In this document: piece by piece, positions 7,407-14,842 of the stretch | Numbering within the stretch: the stretch's first letter is position 1 | Layout of the letters: every line of letters begins with the position of its first letter | Source of the DNA: Sphaerochaetaceae bacterium | Lineage (GTDB): Bacteria; Spirochaetota; Spirochaetia; Sphaerochaetales; Sphaerochaetaceae | DNA: 14,931 nt | Reading direction: 5' to 3' | Assembly (NCBI GenBank): GCA_023231265.1 | Contig: JALNVT010000041.1 | Location: 1-14,931, forward strand | Translations under genes and position numbers: made by a program | The notes under the pieces: model-generated | What the model saw: only the letters and a program-made list of their open reading frames with translations | What the model was told of the DNA's origin: nothing | Databases searched by the model: none

Positions 7407-7534
7407 TAACTGTTGCTTAAAATTGTTCTTCTTCCTATTTGAAACATTGTTTTTAATTGGTTTGGCATAAATTATTATAATATCAATTCAATCAATATAT
7501 TTAAAAAAATCCTAATTTAATTAGAAAAAACTGA

Positions 7535-7563
7535 TTGACAAAAATGTTAACAAATGATACTTT
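7535..7563 (+). promoter_or_regulatory. Promoter of tRNA-Leu
   Basis: A consensus -35 TTGACA (7535-7540), a 17-base spacer, and TACTTT (7558-7563) preceded by TG (7555-7556), an extended -10 form. Transcription would start about 15 bases before the mature tRNA. A perfect TATAAT at 7476-7481 further upstream lacks a good -35 element and is less likely. Confidence 0.55.
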
Positions 7564-7584
7564 CAAGCATATCGAATCAATTAC

Positions 7585-7649
<65 letters not shown>

Positions 7650-7668
<19 letters not shown>

Positions 7669-7862
7669 ACATAGAAACTTTCATTAATTTGAGAGTTTTT
7701 TTTATCTCCAAAATCAATCACTTTAATTGCAGAACTGCAGTCATGGTGTTTTTCAGTTTCCAATTTGTCCACTAATGACTGCACATCTTCTCCATTAAGT
7801 TCTATAAATACATCAAATTGGCAGAATTATGGCATCAATCCATTTTCTAAAAGCAAATTTCC
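7650..7862 (-). pseudogene. Possible decayed ORF remnant next to the tRNA
   Basis: On the minus strand, codons from 7826 to 7650 are open for 58 residues. They read like protein (for example FDVFIELNGEDVQSLVDKLE), but the frame has no start codon. The same frame upstream, beyond a single TAA at 7827-7829, continues as GNLLLENGLMP to another in-frame stop (TAG) near 7863. The 3' part runs through the tRNA terminator into the tRNA T arm, so it is unlikely to be expressed as it stands. A nonsense-broken small gene whose end was lost next to the tRNA would explain this; chance openness in AT-rich DNA is the alternative. No family recognised. Confidence 0.3.
7675..7703 (+). terminator. Terminator of the tRNA-Leu transcript
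   Basis: AAACTTTC (7675-7682) pairs with GAGAGTTT (7691-7698), 8 bp with one G-U, around an 8-base AT loop, followed by a T-run to 7703. It lies 7 bases after the tRNA, which is therefore a monocistronic unit. Confidence 0.75.
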
Positions 7863-7951
7863 CTAATTTTAGTAATTTTTACTGACATATAGCCATAATT
7901 ATGCTCCTTCACTATGTATTTTCTAAAACTTTATGGTACCATTTAAATGTT

Positions 7952-8728
7952 ATGAAAGAATATATAAAAGATAATGCTATTGCATGGGACTTTGAAAATT
8001 CAAAAGATAATTTTTGGACAATTGGAGTGAATGAGAAACAATTTAATTTGGCAAAAAATGGGGATCTTCAGATCTATCTGAGCCCAATCAAATTCGTCAA
8101 ACCAGAATGGGTATCTGATATCCGAGGTAAGAAAATACTTGCGTTGGCATGTGGTGGTGGACAGCAGAGTATAATGTTGAGTGCTGCAGGAGCTGATGTT
8201 ACAGTGCTTGATATAAGCAAAAAACAGATTGAAACAGATATAGAGACTGCTAAAAAATATGGTCTTGATATAAAAGCCATTCAAGGTGATATGCAGGACC
8301 TTTCAATGTTCGCAGATTGTACCTTCGATATGATCTTCAATCCTACATCAACCTGCTTTATTTCAGAAGTTCAAAAGACCTATGATGAATGCTACAGAGT
8401 TCTAAAAATTGGTGGAACATTTTTAACAAGTGCTACAAATCCAATTTTATATATTTTTGATGAAAAAAAAGAATTCAAAGGGAAACTGAAAGTTAAATAC
8501 ACGGTACCCTACTCAGACTTGAAGAGTTTGAAAAAAAGCGATGTTGAAAAAATGATAAAAAGACATGATACAATAGAATTCTCTCATACATGGGACATTC
8601 TTTTGGGAGGTCTGTTTGAAGCAGGTTTTATTGTTGATGATATGTATACAGATTTAAGTGGTTTGGAAATAGTAGATAGTTTTGTGCATGATTGTTACTT
8701 TGCTCTGCACGCAAAAAAGTTAAAATAA
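7952..8728 (+). CDS. Class I SAM-dependent methyltransferase
   Basis: 258 residues, cytoplasmic. The SAM-binding core is visible: motif I KILALACGGGQQS (61-73, with Cys where an Asp/Glu-x-Gly is usual), the acidic ribose-binding residue in VTVLDIS (D87), GDMQDL (112-117) for the adenine, then FDMIFNPTSTCFI and 'YRVLKIGGTFL', the usual Methyltransf_11/25 layout. The C-terminal third (TWDILLGGLFEAGF) is the standard closing strand region. Substrate unknown. Start chosen at 7952 because MKEYIKDNAIAWD matches the N-terminus of related methyltransferases. An upstream in-frame ATG at 7901 would add 17 unlikely residues. No clear SD is seen; a weak TTCACT (7908-7913)/TATGGT (7932-7937) pair would give a very short leader. 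Confidence 0.88.
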   Translation: MKEYIKDNAIAWDFENSKDNFWTIGVNEKQFNLAKNGDLQIYLSPIKFVKPEWVSDIRGKKILALACGGGQQSIMLSAAGADVTVLDISKKQIETDIETAKKYGLDIKAIQGDMQDLSMFADCTFDMIFNPTSTCFISEVQKTYDECYRVLKIGGTFLTSATNPILYIFDEKKEFKGKLKVKYTVPYSDLKSLKKSDVEKMIKRHDTIEFSHTWDILLGGLFEAGFIVDDMYTDLSGLEIVDSFVHDCYFALHAKKLK

Positions 8729-8805
8729 ATAATTTTTATTGTACTTTTTGTAACTACTGTACTATAAGTTGGTTTTAATTTATGTACTATTAGAAGGAAT
8801 GTTAA

Positions 8806-9588
8806 ATGGAAATAATAAGCAATCGATTGGAAGTGGTAAGAGATGTTGAGAATCTTGTGCCAGTTGCAGCGAATCTTCAGAAAATAAAAAAAATAAATGC
8901 CATACTGCCTTCTTTTATTGAAAAAGATCAAAAAGTTATTGATGAGAATTTACAATTATATGTTGCTCTCTTGGAGGCATATCAAGTTGATGAAGATTGG
9001 GAAAACACAACTGTTATAGCTTCAAAGATGTATGCAGAATCAGAAAAAATAAATATACCTCGTTTCACAATTCAAGCACAATACAATTATGCATGTGCTC
9101 TTCTAAATGAGAATAAGATATTTGAAGCAAAAAAGATATTGGATGAAATGGAAGATCTTGATTGCACTGAATTTCATTATTTATATTACAGTGGACTAGC
9201 AAAACTTTATGGTATCAAGCAGAATACTTCTGAAGAAATCAAAAACTTCCAGATTGCACTCAACCTAGCACTTAAAAGTGGTTGCATGAAGAGAATTGAG
9301 TTTGAAATTTTATGTGGACTGGCATTAGCTTTTGAAAAATCTAGAGAATACAACAGGGCCTTCATGATATATGAAAAGATGCAAGAACCAGAATTTGAGA
9401 TACATAAATTTTTATCTTATGAACGAATTGCTTCAATATTCTACAGAGAAGCAAGAATTCATTGTTATTTAAACCATCACAAAGAAAGAGCTGATTTACT
9501 GACATCTCTTCATAACAATATTGAATGCACCCTACCAGAAAATCATCCTCTTAGAATTCTTGTGGCAGAAGATTTTAAAAAATTATAA
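8806..9588 (+). CDS. TPR-like helical repeat protein, paralogue 1
   Basis: A hypothetical protein of 260 residues with no signal peptide or membrane segment. The composition and spacing suggest tetratricopeptide-like helical pairs: 'QAQYNYACALLNENKIFEAKKIL', 'EFHYLYYSGLAKLYG', 'FEILCGLALAFEKSREYNRAFMIYEKM'. It is clearly related to the next gene: both start with xxVxDVxNLxPxA, share an 'E-D-x-E-N' stretch near residues 57-67 and end with an xNHPL motif. AAGGA (8794-8798) lies 7 bases before the ATG. TPR proteins are scaffolds for protein contacts; partner unknown. The lack of a signal peptide implies a cytoplasmic location. Function not assigned. Confidence 0.75.
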   Translation: MEIISNRLEVVRDVENLVPVAANLQKIKKINAILPSFIEKDQKVIDENLQLYVALLEAYQVDEDWENTTVIASKMYAESEKINIPRFTIQAQYNYACALLNENKIFEAKKILDEMEDLDCTEFHYLYYSGLAKLYGIKQNTSEEIKNFQIALNLALKSGCMKRIEFEILCGLALAFEKSREYNRAFMIYEKMQEPEFEIHKFLSYERIASIFYREARIHCYLNHHKERADLLTSLHNNIECTLPENHPLRILVAEDFKKL

Positions 9589-9620
9589 TAGCATTTTTAC
9601 TTGCAAATCGATGCTATTAT
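9585..9620 (+). repeat. 10-bp inverted repeat across the paralogue 1 stop codon
   Basis: ATAATAGCAT (9585-9594) and its exact reverse complement ATGCTATTAT (9611-9620) flank a 16-base spacer; the left arm contains the TAA at 9586-9588. No T-run follows, so it is not a classical terminator. It may be an mRNA 3'-end stabilising or processing hairpin between the two paralogues. Confidence 0.5.
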
Positions 9621-9655
9621 GACTACATTTTCAATATAACTACTGAGGAAAACTT

Positions 9656-10462
9656 ATGGAAAACTACTTACAGAAATTATTAATTGTAAAAGATGTTCAA
9701 AATTTAACACCTTTTGCAAGAAGACATGATAAAATTGCTACTCTGAACCTCTACAAAGCTGAGGCTTTCAACAAAAATGGTATAACAAGTACCATTTATT
9801 TGTCTGTGTGTGCGCAGCTTTTTGATCTATATACAGAAGACGAAGATTTTGAGAACGCAAAAATTAATGCTTTGAACATATATCAAGGCACAATGGAAAG
9901 CAGTGATGAAAACGCCAAAATAGAGGCAACCATCAACCTAGCCAACGCATATATAAATGAAAACAACATAATTGATACAAAATTGATACTGAAGGATTTT
10001 TCAGTCGATAAGGGCAATAAGTATTACAGTCTGTACTGTCTGTGCTTGGCAAAACTTGCACGGTTTGAAAAAGATAAAGATAAAGAGCTCTGCTATCTGC
10101 GAGATGCATACAACTATTCAATCAAGCATGAGATTCCAATTGAAGTTCAGATCAACATTCTCTGTGCGCTTTGTCTTGCATACGAAAGACATGAATTGTA
10201 TCAGAAGGCTCTTCAGGGCTATTTAGAACTCTCCAATCAGATTGCACAGAGCTCATATCAAATTACAACGGAGCAGCAGATCTCTCTTGAAGTCAGAATT
10301 GCAAGGCTTGCTAACATTGGTAAGAATTACACTCTATCACTCGAAATATTGAGCACTGTCAACAACATCTCTCCAAAAGTATTGAGAAAAAATCATCCTC
10401 TTATCGGAGTGGTCCAATCTCAATATGACAAAACAAAACAGATTTATTCCACGAGAATATAA
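9656..10462 (+). CDS. TPR-like helical repeat protein, paralogue 2
   Basis: 268 residues, a tandem duplicate of the preceding gene with substantial divergence. Its N-terminus 'LLIVKDVQNLTPFARRHDKI' matches 'LEVVRDVENLVPVAANLQKI' of paralogue 1, and its C-terminal 'RKNHPL' matches 'PENHPL'. Repeat-like helices include 'IEATINLANAYINENNIIDT', 'YYSLYCLCLAKLARFEKDKD' and 'ILCALCLAYERHELYQKALQ'. There is no signal peptide or transmembrane helix. A strong GAGGAA (9645-9650) sits 5 bases before the ATG. The two paralogues lie 67 bases apart, probably in one transcript ending at the terminator after this gene. Function unknown; they may form a heteromer. Confidence 0.75.
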   Translation: MENYLQKLLIVKDVQNLTPFARRHDKIATLNLYKAEAFNKNGITSTIYLSVCAQLFDLYTEDEDFENAKINALNIYQGTMESSDENAKIEATINLANAYINENNIIDTKLILKDFSVDKGNKYYSLYCLCLAKLARFEKDKDKELCYLRDAYNYSIKHEIPIEVQINILCALCLAYERHELYQKALQGYLELSNQIAQSSYQITTEQQISLEVRIARLANIGKNYTLSLEILSTVNNISPKVLRKNHPLIGVVQSQYDKTKQIYSTRI

Positions 10463-10475
10463 TCAAAAAGCTGAA

Positions 10476-10511
10476 AGAAGATCATCTTTACTCTGAGATG
10501 GTCTTTTTTTT
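10476..10511 (+). terminator. Rho-independent terminator after paralogue 2
   Basis: AGAAGATCATCT (10476-10487) pairs with 10496-10507 over 12 bp including two G-U pairs, with an 8-base loop. A run of eight T follows (10504-10511). It ends the TPR-gene transcript before the antiporter leader. Confidence 0.82.
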
Positions 10512-10534
10512 ATTTAAAATATACACTCTTGATA

Positions 10535-10563
10535 TTGTAATAAAAATGATTCTTATCTATTAT
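10535..10563 (+). promoter_or_regulatory. Promoter of the fluoride riboswitch-antiporter unit
   Basis: TTGTAA (10535-10540) and TATTAT (10558-10563) are separated by 17 bases. The predicted start near 10570 lies about 11 bases before the first aptamer stem, as expected for a riboswitch leader. Confidence 0.5.
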
Positions 10564-10578
10564 TGAATTCATATTTTA

Positions 10579-10638
10579 TTGGGAATGAATGTCTCCCTGG
10601 ATTTTTAATCCGAACTGCTTTTAGCTGATGACTTCTGC
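10579..10638 (+). promoter_or_regulatory. Fluoride riboswitch (crcB motif) aptamer
   Basis: P1 pairs GGGA (10581-10584) with TCCC (10594-10597) around the loop ATGAATGTC, corresponding to the GATGG-type loop of known crcB RNAs. Downstream is the diagnostic string AACTGC...AGCTGATGACTTCT (10613-10636), including a short hairpin GCT/AGC and the conserved GCTGATGAC. The P1 loop GAA(T)GTC (10587-10593) can pair with GACTTC (10630-10635) as the family's pseudoknot. An extra small hairpin GGATT/AATCC (10599-10611) lies between P1 and the AAC segment. The class binds fluoride with Mg2+ and typically switches genes on. Its position before a cation/proton antiporter fits known targets of the class. 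The motif match is by eye. Confidence 0.85.
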
Positions 10639-10663
10639 ATATTTAGCAGTGGCATCTTTTTTT
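10627..10663 (+). terminator. Riboswitch expression platform: terminator overlapping the aptamer 3' strand
   Basis: The stem pairs GATG (10627-10630) with CATC (10653-10656), C10632 and T10633 with G10652 and G10651, and CTGC (10635-10638) with GCAG (10646-10649), with one bulge and one mismatch. Seven T follow (10657-10663). The left arm is the same GATGACTTC used for the aptamer pseudoknot, so folding is mutually exclusive: fluoride-bound aptamer blocks termination, an ON switch. Confidence 0.8.
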
Positions 10664-10687
10664 ATGTCTATGTAAAGGAACAATTTT

Positions 10688-11881
10688 ATGTTATTTAGTT
10701 TGGCTCTCATCATTTTATTTGGATTGCTATCAAGAAGTGTATTTAAAAAAATCCACTTACCGTACATCATAGGAATGTTATTTGTTGGTATAATTCTTGG
10801 GCCTTTTGGTTTCAACATACTTTCATCATCCCTCACCAATATCTCAGGCGATATCAGAGAGATTGCCCTCATCATAATTCTGATGAAAGCTGGTCTATCC
10901 CTTGATCTGCAAGATTTAAAGAAAGTTGGACGACCTGCAATAATGCTTTGTTTTGTTCCAGCTTCCTGCGAGATAATAGCATATCTGGTTTTTGCCCCAC
11001 ATCTGATGCATATATCAGTAATAGACGCTGGTATCATAGGTGCAATTATGGGAGCTGTATCTCCAGCAGTTGTTGTTCCTGCCATGACCCGTCTTATTGA
11101 TGAAAAAAAAGGCACCAACAAAGCTATTCCTCAGATGATGCTTGCAGGCTCTTCTGCAGATGATGTCTACTGTGTTGTTATCTTTACAGCCCTAGCTGGA
11201 TTGGCAAAAGGTGGAGACATCCATGCAACTTCTTTCTTGAGAGTTCCAACTTCCATGATAACAGGAATTTTGCTCGGTATTGTATCAGGTATACTTCTTG
11301 TTCAATTCTTCAGACAGTTCCATATGAGAGACACCGTCAAAGTTCTGCTTCTATTGAGTGTGGCATTTTTATTTATCTCACTTGAGAATTCAGTTGGAGA
11401 GATTGTTCCAATCTCAGGTCTATTGGCCATTGTAAGTCTGGGCCTTGTGATCAAAGCTAAGCATCCAATTCTAGCAACAAGACTCACACCTAAGTTTGGA
11501 AAGTTGTGGGTTGGAGCTGAAATATTCTTATTCGTACTTGTTGGAGCTCTGGTGAACATAACCTACATATCTCAAGCTGGAATCAATGTTATAATCATGT
11601 TATTTATTGGTCTTTTCTTCAGAACATTTGGAACATTTATATCCACAACAAAAACAGGATTGACTTCAAAAGAACAGATTTTCTGCCTTGTTTCAGAGCT
11701 GCCAAAAGCAACTGTTCAAGCAGCTATGGGTGGTGTTCCTCTTGCAATGGGTCTTGGTGTTGGAGAGATGGCTCTTACTTTTGCAGTTATCGGTATTGTT
11801 ATAACTGCTCCTCTTGGCTCTTTCTTGATGTCTTACACCTCTGAAAAATATTTAACGGTTGAAACTGCAGTAAAAGCTTAA
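10688..11881 (+). CDS. Cation:proton antiporter (Na+/H+ exchanger family), fluoride-responsive
   Basis: 397 residues, almost entirely hydrophobic with about 11-12 predicted membrane helices, an inner-membrane monovalent cation/H+ antiporter of the Na_H_Exchanger (CPA) type. Diagnostic segments: the N-terminal helix with 'PYIIGMLFVGIILGP' (25-39), 'LMKAGLSLDLQDLKK' (65-79), GAVSPAVVVP (122-131) and AGSSADDVYCVV (153-164), where the Asp-Asp pair D158/D159 is the likely ion-binding site, as in CPA2 members. AAAGGA (10674-10679) lies 8 bases before the ATG. The gene is downstream of a fluoride riboswitch, so it probably helps restore ion or pH balance under fluoride stress, or helps expel fluoride indirectly. 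No CrcB/Fluc gene is in the window. Direct fluoride transport is not implied by the sequence. Confidence 0.9.
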   Translation: MLFSLALIILFGLLSRSVFKKIHLPYIIGMLFVGIILGPFGFNILSSSLTNISGDIREIALIIILMKAGLSLDLQDLKKVGRPAIMLCFVPASCEIIAYLVFAPHLMHISVIDAGIIGAIMGAVSPAVVVPAMTRLIDEKKGTNKAIPQMMLAGSSADDVYCVVIFTALAGLAKGGDIHATSFLRVPTSMITGILLGIVSGILLVQFFRQFHMRDTVKVLLLLSVAFLFISLENSVGEIVPISGLLAIVSLGLVIKAKHPILATRLTPKFGKLWVGAEIFLFVLVGALVNITYISQAGINVIIMLFIGLFFRTFGTFISTTKTGLTSKEQIFCLVSELPKATVQAAMGGVPLAMGLGVGEMALTFAVIGIVITAPLGSFLMSYTSEKYLTVETAVKA

Positions 11882-11918
11882 TAAATCATGACATTTCGTC
11901 AAATTTGTTTAAAATTCA

Positions 11919-11947
11919 TTGCCCAAACGCAATATAGCTATTATTAT
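11919..11947 (+). promoter_or_regulatory. Candidate promoter of the lipoprotein-barrel gene
   Basis: TTGCCC (11919-11924) and TATTAT (11942-11947) have a 17-base spacer. A 7-bp dyad CTATTAT/ATAATAG (about 11938-11958) overlaps the -10 element. The leader to the ATG at 12016 would be about 62 bases. A short dyad TGAC/GTCA (about 11889-11901) follows the antiporter stop without a T-run. Confidence 0.45.
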
Positions 11948-12015
11948 TTAGATAATAGAAAGAAAATTAGAACAAATGAAATTAAACTGAAAACTAAATT
12001 CAAATTGAGGAACAA

Positions 12016-13686
12016 ATGAAAAAATCGAAACGCACAAAAGTTATCCTACTTACTATAATTACAATTGCTATTTCGCTTACTTTTACAAGCTGCAATAAAG
12101 ATAAAGCAGCCGAAGAAACAAGCACAACACAAACTGTAAATACAGATACAAGTACTTCCGCTGTTGTTTCATCTACAGAAAAAACAGAAGCTGCAAAACC
12201 TGCAATGGAAGCTACTGCTGAAACTAAGACAGAGATGCATGAGACTCCTGTAGCTATGGAATCAAACAAGCTAGATATTGAGAGATTGGGATTTGAATTG
12301 AAGGACAATCTTCTATATTACAGAGGAACTTTATTATCTGCAAACAAAATAATAAATTACTCAATAGAAAAAGATAATGCAAAGTTCAACAATGCAGATT
12401 CATCTTCAATCATGATTGATTCAGAGGGAAATATTACAGGTAAATTCCCAGTTGGTCTTCAAATTGATGCAACCAACAATCTAGATAAAATTATGGTTTC
12501 TTATGATGGCGCAAGCTTCATCCTTCCATCTATAACCAACTTCACCTCCGATGGCGAATGGTACAACTTGGTAATTGATGAAAACATGAGCATAAGATTC
12601 AATGATACAACCATTGAAGCTCATGTAGATGATGTTACAATTGGCTTGAATGCTGATGGCTTCACCACTATGTTCAACGATATTCTTATAACAAAGGCAC
12701 CTATTGATACATATTCAATAGACCTTCCAATGATAACAATAAACTATGCAGATGGTGCAATTTTGCAGCACAAGATTGGTGGTGAGACCACTTATACCCT
12801 TCCTAATGGTGTTATGATTGAACAGATCAACAATGAAACAAAAATTACACAGAACAATGAAACAAAAACAATTGAAGGCAAACTGACAAGTATTTCAATG
12901 GACGAGACTACAGGCAATATCGTTCTTGCATCAGATGATGATTTCTATACGATTATGGAAGAACCTGCTGCAGAGATGCACAGTGCAGATGCCATGGCAG
13001 AAGAAGTTGATGTAGTATCTTCTGAAGTTTCTGAAGATGCTTCTTCAGATGATTCTGAAATTGCTGCAGTTGCTGCAGCTGAAGAAGGTAAACCTGAAGT
13101 TCATCCAGCAATTGAAGCTACTTTTGCAGATGCTGTGGAGCCTGAAGTTTCAGTCGCAGATCATTCCTTGGCTCAATCAACTGAAAATTTTGCAGACCTA
13201 TCTCTATTTGAACCTAAAGAATTGACACCTTATCATGTTGGATTGATTGGCAACTACACAATGCTAAACGGAAAACTAAATTCTGTTTCAGATTTTGCTT
13301 ATTTAGGTGCAAGATTGGATGTTATAGTTGAGAGAGAGGTAAGTGAGAACACAACAATTGGTTTTGAATTGGGATTTGGTGCTGATAGATTCAATGGCGG
13401 ACTCTTCAAAGAATTGATTCCAATGTTCACAATATCATATGATCTCAGCTTCATGGATTCTGAAAAATTCACTCCTTACTTGATGGCTGGAGTTGGTAGT
13501 TTGATACCTATTTCAGAGGTTGATGAGGCTCCTTATTTCAGAGCAAAAGCTGGTCTTGGATTCAAGTATGATATCAATAATTCTTGGATGATAAAAGCTG
13601 GTGTTAACTATGCATTCAACTATCATACAGATAATATTGTACATGCTGTGGAGGTACCTGTTGGATTGGTTTATAAATTCAATTAA
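12016..13686 (+). CDS. Outer-membrane lipoprotein with C-terminal beta-barrel domain
   Basis: 556 residues. The N-terminus is a lipoprotein signal: basic MKKSKRTK, a hydrophobic core, and lipobox FTSC with Cys26 as the predicted lipidated residue (relaxed -3 Phe, as tolerated in spirochaetes). Then comes a Thr/Ser/Glu-rich tether (about 27-85). A beta-rich domain rich in Asp, Asn and Thr with 'xxNNETKxx' repeats follows (about 86-320), then a strongly acidic Ala/Glu/Ser linker (about 320-400). The last 150 residues (about 404-556) look like an 8-strand OmpA/OmpW-like barrel: alternating aromatic and polar strands such as GFELGFGADRF, a glycine-rich repeat pattern, and a terminal ...VGLVYKFN beta-signal-like strand. 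GAGGAA (12007-12012) precedes the ATG. Family not recognised. Confidence 0.75.
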   Translation: MKKSKRTKVILLTIITIAISLTFTSCNKDKAAEETSTTQTVNTDTSTSAVVSSTEKTEAAKPAMEATAETKTEMHETPVAMESNKLDIERLGFELKDNLLYYRGTLLSANKIINYSIEKDNAKFNNADSSSIMIDSEGNITGKFPVGLQIDATNNLDKIMVSYDGASFILPSITNFTSDGEWYNLVIDENMSIRFNDTTIEAHVDDVTIGLNADGFTTMFNDILITKAPIDTYSIDLPMITINYADGAILQHKIGGETTYTLPNGVMIEQINNETKITQNNETKTIEGKLTSISMDETTGNIVLASDDDFYTIMEEPAAEMHSADAMAEEVDVVSSEVSEDASSDDSEIAAVAAAEEGKPEVHPAIEATFADAVEPEVSVADHSLAQSTENFADLSLFEPKELTPYHVGLIGNYTMLNGKLNSVSDFAYLGARLDVIVEREVSENTTIGFELGFGADRFNGGLFKELIPMFTISYDLSFMDSEKFTPYLMAGVGSLIPISEVDEAPYFRAKAGLGFKYDINNSWMIKAGVNYAFNYHTDNIVHAVEVPVGLVYKFN

Positions 13687-13707
13687 TCAACAGCTGCCAT
13701 ATCAAGC

Positions 13708-13742
13708 AAAAGGCTATTCCTGAACATTGGAATAGCCTTTTT
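13708..13742. terminator. Strong terminator between convergent genes
   Basis: AAAAGGCTATTCC (13708-13720) pairs with its exact reverse complement (13729-13741) around an 8-base loop, followed by T residues. On the minus strand it is followed by TTTTG only, so it serves the plus-strand gene best but may also stop the aldolase transcript. Confidence 0.9.
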
Positions 13743-13761
13743 ATTTTTAAGTGAAAGTCAA

Positions 13762-14817
13762 TTAATTCAATCGATATTTTTTTATATCCTCAACAAGAGA
13801 TTCAACCATGCTCTCATCAGTTGACCAAGATGTGCAGATTCTGATTACAGTGTTTCCATCATCCATTTTTTCCCAAACAGCAAATTCATATTTCTTCTCT
13901 AGCTGCTCCAAGACTTTATCAGGAACTATAACAAACTGCTGATTTGTATGAGATTCACTGTAGAGGGTGAAACCACAATCTTTTAAAGTCTTTGCAATCA
14001 ACTGTGCCATCTCATTTGCTTTTTTGCAGATATTTATATACAGATTATCTGTAAACAGCTCTTTGAACTGAAGTCCCAAGACCATTCCTTTTGCAAGCAA
14101 TGCTCCATTTGGTTTTATGCTGTACTCAACTTCTTCTGTGAATTTCTTATTGTTTATAACAAGAGCCTCACCTATCATTGCACCACACTTGGTTCCGCCT
14201 ATGTAAAAACAATCACTAAGAAGATGAAGGTCTTGCAATGACACATCATTCTGCTTGCTGGAGAGTGCATATCCCATTCTAGCTCCATCCACATATAAAA
14301 ATAGATTGTTCTCATCACATACCCTGCTGATACCAATCAATTCTTCTTTGGAATAAAGAGCTCCTGATTCAGTGGGTTGTGATATATAGACTCCTCCTGG
14401 TTGCACAGTGTGAAGTCTGTTGACATCTTCATTGTAGGCTCTGCAGATTTTCTTTATTTGAGAAGCAGCTACCTTTCCATCAGAACCAGTTACAACTGAA
14501 AGAACCTTATGTCCTCTTGATTCAATTGCACCTGTTTCATGTGTTGCTATGTGACCTAGATGGCTGCTTATGACTCCCTGATAGCTCTTCAATGCGGCTG
14601 ATAAGAATACCATATTGACCTGAGTTCCACCAACAAGGAAGAAGACATCGGGATCACCACCACACTGCTTTTTTATCAGATCTCTAGCTTCATTTGAATA
14701 TTCATCATCACCATATCCCAATTGACTTGTGTAATTTGCCCTACTCAGGGCATTTATCAAATTTGGATGTGCAACTGTTGAATAGTCATTTACAAAAAAT
14801 ATTTTATCTTTACTCAT
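13762..14817 (-). CDS. PLP-dependent threonine aldolase-family protein (beta-eliminating lyase fold)
   Basis: 351 residues, fold type I PLP enzyme; cytoplasmic. Conserved features: YGDDEYS (35-41), VGGTQVN (62-68, PLP phosphate loop), HETGAIE (93-99), YVDGARMG (175-182, with Asp177 contacting the PLP ring nitrogen) and GGTKCGAM (207-214, Lys210 as Schiff-base lysine). These match the L-threonine/phenylserine aldolase family, which cleaves beta-hydroxy amino acids to glycine plus an aldehyde. The N-terminus differs from the E. coli LtaE type, so substrate range is not assigned. The nearest SD-like AAGGAA is about 12 bases upstream of the only good ATG, a slightly long spacing. A candidate promoter lies at 14843-14871. 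The gene is monocistronic as far as the window shows. Confidence 0.88.
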   Translation of the reverse strand: MSKDKIFFVNDYSTVAHPNLINALSRANYTSQLGYGDDEYSNEARDLIKKQCGGDPDVFFLVGGTQVNMVFLSAALKSYQGVISSHLGHIATHETGAIESRGHKVLSVVTGSDGKVAASQIKKICRAYNEDVNRLHTVQPGGVYISQPTESGALYSKEELIGISRVCDENNLFLYVDGARMGYALSSKQNDVSLQDLHLLSDCFYIGGTKCGAMIGEALVINNKKFTEEVEYSIKPNGALLAKGMVLGLQFKELFTDNLYINICKKANEMAQLIAKTLKDCGFTLYSESHTNQQFVIVPDKVLEQLEKKYEFAVWEKMDDGNTVIRICTSWSTDESMVESLVEDIKKYRLN

Positions 14818-14842
14818 ATTATCAATTATTTCCTTTGAAAAC

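Noticed and set aside
7446..7481. Possible second plus-strand promoter with perfect TATAAT at 7476-7481
   Set aside because: No acceptable -35 at 16-18 bases; the TTGACA-containing promoter at 7535-7563 is better placed for the tRNA.
7463..7482. Sigma-54-like TTTGGCAT string
   Set aside because: It lacks the downstream GC element at the required spacing.
10621..11121. 166-residue minus-strand ORF over the antiporter start and riboswitch
   Set aside because: Antisense shadow of a well-supported membrane protein; its composition is the complement of hydrophobic codons and it lacks an SD.
12000..12308. 102-residue minus-strand ORF over the lipoprotein N-terminus
   Set aside because: It is the antisense of the Thr/Ser/Glu-rich tether, a low-complexity shadow with no SD or family features.
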